Origin: Hypsibius dujardini
Lineage: Eukaryota > Tardigrada > Eutardigrada > Parachela > Hypsibiidae
Length of the DNA: 64,000 bases
Assembly (NCBI GenBank): GCA_001579985.1
Contig: LRSR01003394.1
Span: 1 to 64,000 of the forward strand
Direction: 5' to 3'
Shown: positions 58,045 to 64,000 of the stretch, in pieces
How the letters are laid out: each line of letters starts with the position of its first letter
Position numbering within the stretch: position 1 is the first letter of the stretch
Program-made: the position numbers and the translations under genes
The notes under the pieces: model-generated
The model's database searches: none
Seen by the model: only the letters and a program-made list of their open reading frames with translations
Told to the model about the DNA's origin: nothing

Positions 58045-58607
58045 TTAAAACGGTTTGAATGGCAAAAATTTTCCATCTAGTGTTATGACAGCACGATGAC
58101 CACCTTCGGGGTCGACAACCTTGGTGATGTTGAGCTTGAAATTGATCGCACTGACAATCCCATCACCAAACTGTTCATGGATCAGAGCTCGCAGTGTCGA
58201 GCCGTAAACTTGAACCATTTCATAGAAGCGGTAGACGGTGGGATCAGTCGGTACTCCTCCGGGAATACTTCCTCGAAGCGGAATCGTCTTCAGGAGCTCG
58301 ATTTCCCCACTACTGAGGTCCAACTTTTGTCCCACAACTTTGGCAGCCTTTGCTGGCAATGGATGTTGCCCCAACAGAGCGGCAGTGACGTAAACAACAC
58401 TCGGACCCGTTCCTTCAGCGAGTTGCTCGAATGTGAGGTTCTTCCGGAGTTTGGCGTTGATGATCGTATCGGTCAAGGTGTCTCGGAGCTTGCCGATACT
58501 GCGACTGGATAATTGGAACGGCTGGCACCTCTGTCGGTCGCTCCACGTTGTCTACAAAGATTAGTACATATATAAAGGTAATTTCGTCATACTTATACAG
58601 TTAGCAT
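58045..58607 (-). CDS. cyanate hydratase (cyanase)
   Basis: Exon 58045-58551 encodes 168 residues that align end to end with bacterial and eukaryotic cyanase. It has an N-terminal helical DNA-binding-like fold ([31 protein letters not shown]) and the catalytic C-terminal domain IPTDPT-like, [43 protein letters not shown]. The active-site Arg and Glu of RFYE and the Ser of VSAINF are present. The enzyme converts cyanate and bicarbonate to ammonia and CO2 as a decamer. An acceptor (TTTGTAG) at 58552-58554 and an in-frame TAG there show that an upstream exon exists; a 9-base first exon (58599-58607, ATG CTA ACT) with a 47 nt intron would supply the start, tentatively. Cyanase is patchy in animals and attributed to horizontal transfer in spider mites. 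Confidence 0.88.
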
Positions 58608-59638
58608 TTCATCAACATTGGGTGAATTGTTTACTCGACTCTTGTTCGTTTCCTGCTCGCAACGGGGTGTCGGGTCCGCCCAAGGCCACTGAGGAACAAA
58701 GGGGTTTTTTGTTACTCTACTCAATATACAGTGTACTCAAAACCTTAAGCTGCCTTCTTGCCAAAGGGATGTTAGATGAAATTGCTATACATACCCCGTG
58801 TTGTGGCGAGCAATGCCGTAAGGCATGGCAATAGCAAATGCATGATGAGAAGAATAGACGGAATGCGGTAGAAATAATTCATATAGGAAAAACGCACGTT
58901 GGAACTTTAAGAATAAAAGGGCGAGATATGCGAGACGTAGTTAAGATGAGAAAAAACACACTAAAATTGGGTTGGACTGAAATAAAAGCACTTGACAGTT
59001 AGAGAGGGCCGCCCTGGATCTACTTTGAGGGACTTTGAGTGCAAAGAGTAGTATGGCCGGTCTGATTTTGATATGGCCTGTTATCGTCCATCTAATCGCT
59101 TGAGTTCCTTCACCGAAACATTTAGCCTCGATCATCATTCACTCAAACCCTCTTCACATTTTACGCTGTCCCAACAAGAAGCGCTTTGCACTTTTAACTT
59201 CTCACTTCCTCCACACAACCTCAAAACTAAATTGTTTTTGACCGTGACAGATCCTGACATTGATGCTGCTTTGCGTTGCCTCGTCTAGGCTGAAGCTTTA
59301 TTTTGTGGGAGCGTTTTTTGCCTCTAACATGCTCAGCGCACCGGCGAAGTCGGTCTCACGGACCAATGGACTCAATTGCGGCACCGCGCCTCTCCGTCAA
59401 AATATTTAGGTCAAATTTAATTGGACAAATTCTCCAATTATTGTCTCACGTTTTAGAATGTTAAAAGTACAGCAATGGAGCTACTGTAGCACCCGAAATC
59501 CTCATTATTATTCTTCACATGTAAAACAGTATATTTGATTACTGACCAACTCTGGCCGTTTATAGTCATTGGTCAAGAATGCTCATACCGTGCTGATTAA
59601 AAATATTTTCTCTGACAATCACTCGATTGAGGTTCGAT

Positions 59639-59697
<59 letters not shown>

Positions 59698-60588
59698 TTG
59701 TTTGTTTGTTTATTTGCCAGCCTGCCAGCCTGCCTGTCTGCCTCCTGCCCGCCTGTCTGCCCCCTGCCCGTTTTTCTATCTTTTTGTCTGGCTGGCTGGC
59801 TCAATCTCAATTATCAGGTAAGATCTCTTATTCCCGCCGGAGCACATATACATGTAAGACATTATGACGTACGGCAACCTACGACTGGAACGGGTGTGTT
59901 TAAAAAGAAGTAATATTCCAAAAACCGTAGGAAGTAGACTAACGCTTGTATGTATAGTACCATAAGTGAACGATCAAGACGACCGCGATAATTAGGTGCA
60001 CTACTTAAGGGTACATAAAAAGCGATCCAAGAAAACTTCATCCGGAATCAACGGCACGCAAAAGTGTGCCTTGCTTTTGGTCAACAAATTACATGTAAAC
60101 TAGCAGCGTGATGCACGTGCTGGTAATAATTTATAATTAGAATCTAATCCGTGACGCATAAGTCGAAAGAATTACACACTTAAAAGGATCGTCCAAGAAT
60201 GACGTCGGCGCATTTGGGGAATGTGTGTGCCCTTGAGGTCCTCTGACAAACGGTGCTAGAGGAAGAAACGTCTTGATATAGTTTTAACGCCACTGTTGGA
60301 TGCATCCTAATGCACTGTAATGCCAGCAGGTCCAATTACCAACCGCTTCATTAATTGGGGTTGCGGGACATTCATTTCCGTCTCTATAGACCTGGGAAGA
60401 ATTAAAATATAAGGCTTGATGTGTTCGTCAAATCCGGCTTTCAAATAAAGGCTTCTGGAACTTGAGCTTCATTGTTTAGCTATGACGGTTGAGGCTATGT
60501 GAGTGATATGCCCAACAACATGTGAACCTGTTGAGGAGGAGAAAGAATCGTAATAATATCGCTGACTTTTTCATTCCATTTTGATGAA
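58608..60588. other. intergenic region with one microsatellite; no gene
   Basis: Short ORFs at 58622-58834 and 59073-59288 have no support. The TCTG tract at 59637-59800 is the only clear structure. Confidence 0.4.
59637..59800. repeat. (TCTG)n/(TTTG)n/(CCTG)n microsatellite
   Basis: About thirteen TCTG units, then TTTG, then CCTG/GCCAGCC variants. Confidence 0.9.
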
Positions 60589-60674
60589 TTGAATAATCAA
60601 CCTTGCAAACTGACCTCTGAAAAACCCATCTTCCATAATTTAATAGTTACTTCACGCCTATATAAAGCAAAATC

Positions 60675-61062
60675 AGCGTCGATCGTTGGTTGTCGGTCGA
60701 GCGTGCCGCCAAATATCGCGCGCAAATTTCCAGTAAAAAATGCAAAACGCTATCGCTTCTTCCAGACTGACACCGAAGCTCTTGCTTTGCCAGACATGAT
60801 TATTTACTAGTCCAATTTCAAGGCCTTCTGCAATCGACCCAGTTTAGTCCAGGCGTTGGGCCGTGAAATATGGGGCATATTTAACGAGCCCTTGTTGTTG
60901 GCTCTAATGTTGATCTGTCAAGTCCGAATCATTGTCATCGCGGTGAAGTCAACGGTGAGGAAGTTCCTGACCAATACGAGGGTCAATTCCGCTCGACCTG
61001 CGGCTGTGTTGGGTCCCACAACCATTAAGATCGTTTGGAGCTTCTTGCGATGGATCCATTAA
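60675..61062 (+). pseudogene. GPCR subfamily fragment (TM3 end to TM6 start)
   Basis: SVDRWLSVERAAKYRAQIS (TM3 end) is followed in another frame by EALALPDMIIY, a TAG, then NFKAFCNRP, GREIWGIFNEPLLLALMLIC (TM5) and IVWSFLR (TM6). It matches the minus-strand copy at 44.0-45.0 kb in order and wording, but carries at least one frameshift and one stop and lacks both ends. It is on the opposite strand to the other three copies. Confidence 0.7.
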
Positions 61063-61227
61063 TTGAATGCCCGTCTTTAAGAGTGCCTAATTTCATGGCC
61101 GACAGGTGCAGACCAACGATCAGGAGTGGTCATGTGTGAAATTGTACTTTGATACAATCAACGCGGTACACTCATTAGCCGAATGGACCGATTAGGGCGT
61201 GGCTAGACACCTTTTTTTAAACGCACT

Positions 61228-61320
61228 CAGCAATAGATAAACAGACAGATAAACAAAAAAACAAATAGGCAGACAAAAAAACAGACGGATACAGAGATAC
61301 ACAGACAGAGAAACAACAAG
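61228..61320. repeat. degenerate CAGA microsatellite
   Basis: CAGA units interrupted by TAAA and AAAA. Confidence 0.75.
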
Positions 61321-61495
61321 AAAAGCCATTTATTCCGTGCGGCAATGATTCTTAATTTAGGTTATGATTCCTGTGTTATGTTTCCGGTCCGCTGGAAAGG
61401 TCATTTGCGGTTTGTGCAACATGATTCAAGGTTGAAGCATGTCGCAAAGCTGAGCATCTTCAGGCCTTTAAATGTCAGGTCAACGGAGTAAAAGT

Positions 61496-63985
61496 CTATA
61501 GTCCGGCGGGGCTTCCGCCTTTGCGAAAATCACAGTTAGCATGAATCGTCCCGTCGGAAAGGCGGACCACGCCCTGAATTACCGCACTAAAGCCCTCAGT
61601 AGCCTGGACAACCTTGTGACCTTTTATCTGCAGCGCTTCAATTTCGGTCCTGCTGAAGTTTCGCTCGTATTCCAGCACCATAGGGAACAGTTGGTGGTGC
61701 AGCCTGGGTGCGTCGATAGCTTCCTTGATGGTCTGCCCTAAATATAGGACTCGAAGAAGAACCTGTCAAAATAAACTTTTTGGCCAGTTGTCCATTCACC
61801 AATGAAATTCAAGTATTTTTGCACAAAGGAAGAAGCACGGTGATATTTGGCGTATACAAACATTGGCAACGCCGGAGATGATGCGAGATCCCCCGGAAGC
61901 TCCCACGACAATTCGGACATCGCCATTGCTGTCAGTTACGACCGTGGGTGACATGCTGGACTGCGGTCGCTTGCCGGGTGCAATGCGGTTCTGCTGGGAA
62001 GGTGGAAGGCCGAAAAAATTGGAGGCCGTTGGGTTGGTGGTGAAGTCGTCCATCTCATTGTTGAGGATTATCCCCGTTGATTTCGAGACTCGTTTCGAGC
62101 CAAACCTTAGTTTGAACATTCTCCATTATATTGTTCCTAAACTAAATAGACTAAATTCCTATAGTACAATATGACCGGGCAATGTGCCTATAATATGTTC
62201 CTAAATGTCTGTTTTGTGTGTCTGATTATCTAAATGCCGGCCCGGAATATGTCTGTCTGCCTATCTGTCTGTTTACCCGACTGTCTGTTTGTCTGTCTGT
62301 CACTCTGTCTAGCTGGTGGCCCTCTAAACAGTCTATCTTTCTTCCTATATGTCTGCCTGACTGATTATCAGCCGGTCTCTACACAATTTAGTTTTCTGTT
62401 TCTTACTATTTTACCGCATGTCCCTACCTAGTTGTCTTACGCTGTAAAACCAATTACTCACAAGGTTAGAATGCTTGGCTGATCAAGTTTGAGCCAAAAA
62501 TATTGCCTGTGCATGCAGAGTGGCTCTAAATCAGTCAGCCAAACATTGTGTCCGTGTTCGTATTTATGTGTCTTAAGGCATAAAGAGCATTTTTTTACTT
62601 ACAAGGTGTTGATGGTAGTGGTAAGAGCAACGGCGTTGCCATCCTTGTCAAGGATAGACATGTGGGAAGTTCCGACCTGTCCGACTGGCGACAGCACTTT
62701 CACGCCGTAGTACGTGGGATCGTTGGACGTGTGGGTCTCCTTGATGAGTTCTTTGGTTTGATGGGCCAGATCGTGGGACTTTAGTGACTCTACCAACTAA
62801 GCAGAAAACAAATGCAAATCAAAACGTCATTAATCTTTTGAGTAGTTTTATGGTTTAAAAGGAGAACGCAGTTCCAGAAAATTAAATCATTTAAATTGCA
62901 TTCAATAGAGACAGCAGATGAAATTATGTTACGTTAGATTTGGATGTAGAAATAAAAATGAGACTAACTGCCAATATTTTTCATACTGCTTATGCAACAG
63001 ATTCTGACCTCGTCCACACTTGGCTCGAAAGCGGGATCGCCCAACTTTGTTCTTCTGGCGTAAGCAAATTTCATGGCTTCCACAAACCGCTGGTAGAGGA
63101 GGATTTTGTCGTCGTTTGTCATAGCATTCCAGGAGCTGTTGTTGTACTGGTAATTGTCCATGATGTTGAGGATGAACTGGAGAATGGCACTCCCACCGGG
63201 AGGAGGCATTCCATAGAGGTTAGTGCCGTTCAGCAACTGTGTGTGAAGGGCGTCGGAGACGGTGACTTTGTAGTTGCTCACATCAGCTAAGGTCATTAAT
63301 CCCCCTAGACAATGTCGAATAAATAATTACCAATTAAATATTCCAAAAAGAAATTCTCTGACATTTAGTTTTTAATTTTTTAATTGCAAGACTTAAAGTT
63401 CAAGGCTTCGAAATTCATATGTACTTGGGTGAAAATCAAGAAATTTTTTATTTCTTGGAATAATTCATGATTTATGGAATTATTTTTGTACTTTTGTACT
63501 CTGGATAAGTATTTTAAACTATTTTTATTATAAACTGAACCATCTGGTTTATTTTTGCAATAGTTTCCCTTCAATCTAAAATATCAAAAAATATTAATTT
63601 GCCTAGGAAGAAAGCGATAAAAAGTCGCTACCTCCGCGTTGGATATCATCAACTAGTTGATGGGCAATCTTTCCGCGGTAGAACTCGTCAACACCGGCCT
63701 TGTCGTCGGCAATCATCTGTAGCGTCTCCGCCAAGACGGGGTACTTAATCCGATCTCCTTCCGCGTAGAGTTCTCCGCTTGTTGCATTCTTCATAAAGAG
63801 ACTCGACAAGCCTTCATCGAACCCGGATCTAATCAAATGGGCATTCTCTGCTATCGCTCCGGCTAATGCCGCATCCACCGTCACACCCTCCCTGGCCAGA
63901 GCGATGGCTGGCTCCAACAGCTCTGACCAGCTTACTTTTCCACTTCCGAACCGTTTGAAAGCCTCCCAGTACCCGGCAAGTTCAC
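61496..63985 (-). CDS. gamma-glutamyltransferase (5' end off window)
   Basis: Exons 63632-63985, 63009-63304, 62603-62796, 61862-62105 and 61496-61762 join in phase. The acceptor at 63986-63987 shows that earlier exons lie beyond the right edge. Visible parts in order: GYWEAFKRFGSGKVSWSELL and PAIALAREGVTV of the large subunit, GGGLMTLADVSNYKV, MPPPGGSAILQF, then the autoprocessing site GTSHMSILDKDGNAV, whose Thr becomes the N-terminal nucleophile of the small subunit. TTTINTLFGS, GIILNNEMDDF, PGKRPQSSMSPTVV, VVGASGGSRI and APRLHHQ complete the small subunit. The family is membrane-bound, cleaves the gamma-glutamyl bond of extracellular glutathione and feeds Cys salvage. The stop is TAG at 61496. 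The signal anchor is not in view. All key active-site stretches are intact. Confidence 0.93.
62246..62345. repeat. TCTG microsatellite in GGT intron
   Basis: Imperfect TCTG units within the intron between exons 61862-62105 and 62603-62796. Confidence 0.8.
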
Positions 63986-64000
63986 CTGAAGAAAATGCAA

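Overview
The window is animal nuclear DNA. Nearly every gene is split by short GT-AG introns (many 60-100 nt), there are no operons, and simple repeats and small hairpin transposons are abundant. The gene set fits an ecdysozoan invertebrate, plausibly a tardigrade. It includes lineage-specific rhodopsin-type GPCRs, insect-style gustatory-receptor-like (GRL) 7TM proteins, a natriuretic-peptide-receptor-type ANF receptor, a laccase and an animal cyanase. The species call is inference. Exon models below were built by hand from splice signals and reading-frame closure, and most close exactly in phase from start to stop.

Left part (1-13 kb): the 3'-truncated end of a DNAJB6/B2-type co-chaperone (minus), a three-exon GPCR (minus), a complete 13-exon RUNDC1 orthologue (minus) whose introns hold TCTG/CAGA tetranucleotide tracts, and a possible two-exon proline-rich small protein (plus).

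Middle (16-33.5 kb): a tandem duplication. Each unit carries a four-exon GRL gene (plus; copies A and B, 438 aa, about 98% identical), and both units hold a Ly6-type domain locus on the opposite strand. Copy B has gained a TA-flanked MITE and a segment of about 1.6 kb, and its Ly6 copy is frameshifted. A 1.5 kb terminal-inverted-repeat element separates the units. Next come an 11-exon ANF-receptor gene ending in a short tail, as in clearance receptors (NPR-C type), with two candidate terminal exons, and a third, diverged GRL gene (C).

Right-centre (34-61 kb): a dispersed subfamily of intronless GPCR copies at about 34.4, 37.2, 43.7 and 60.7 kb, each broken by a stop, deletion or frameshift. 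An apparently intact two-exon GPCR of another subfamily sits at 42.0 kb. This stretch is rich in mobile relics: a 756 bp long inverted repeat, a 906 bp mariner-ended element, hAT-like and TA-flanked MITEs, a pair of LTR-like fossils and a PIF/Harbinger transposase relic. A two-exon secreted Cys-rich peptide lies at 49.2 kb.

Right end (50-64 kb): a complete four-exon secreted laccase with all copper motifs (minus), a cyanate hydratase (minus), and the 3' two-thirds of a gamma-glutamyltransferase (minus) that runs off the window. Laccase, GGT and cyanase are metabolic or secretory enzymes. The remaining genes are mostly chemosensory or receptor-type, so the window looks like a receptor-rich, transposon-rich accessory region between a few conserved genes.
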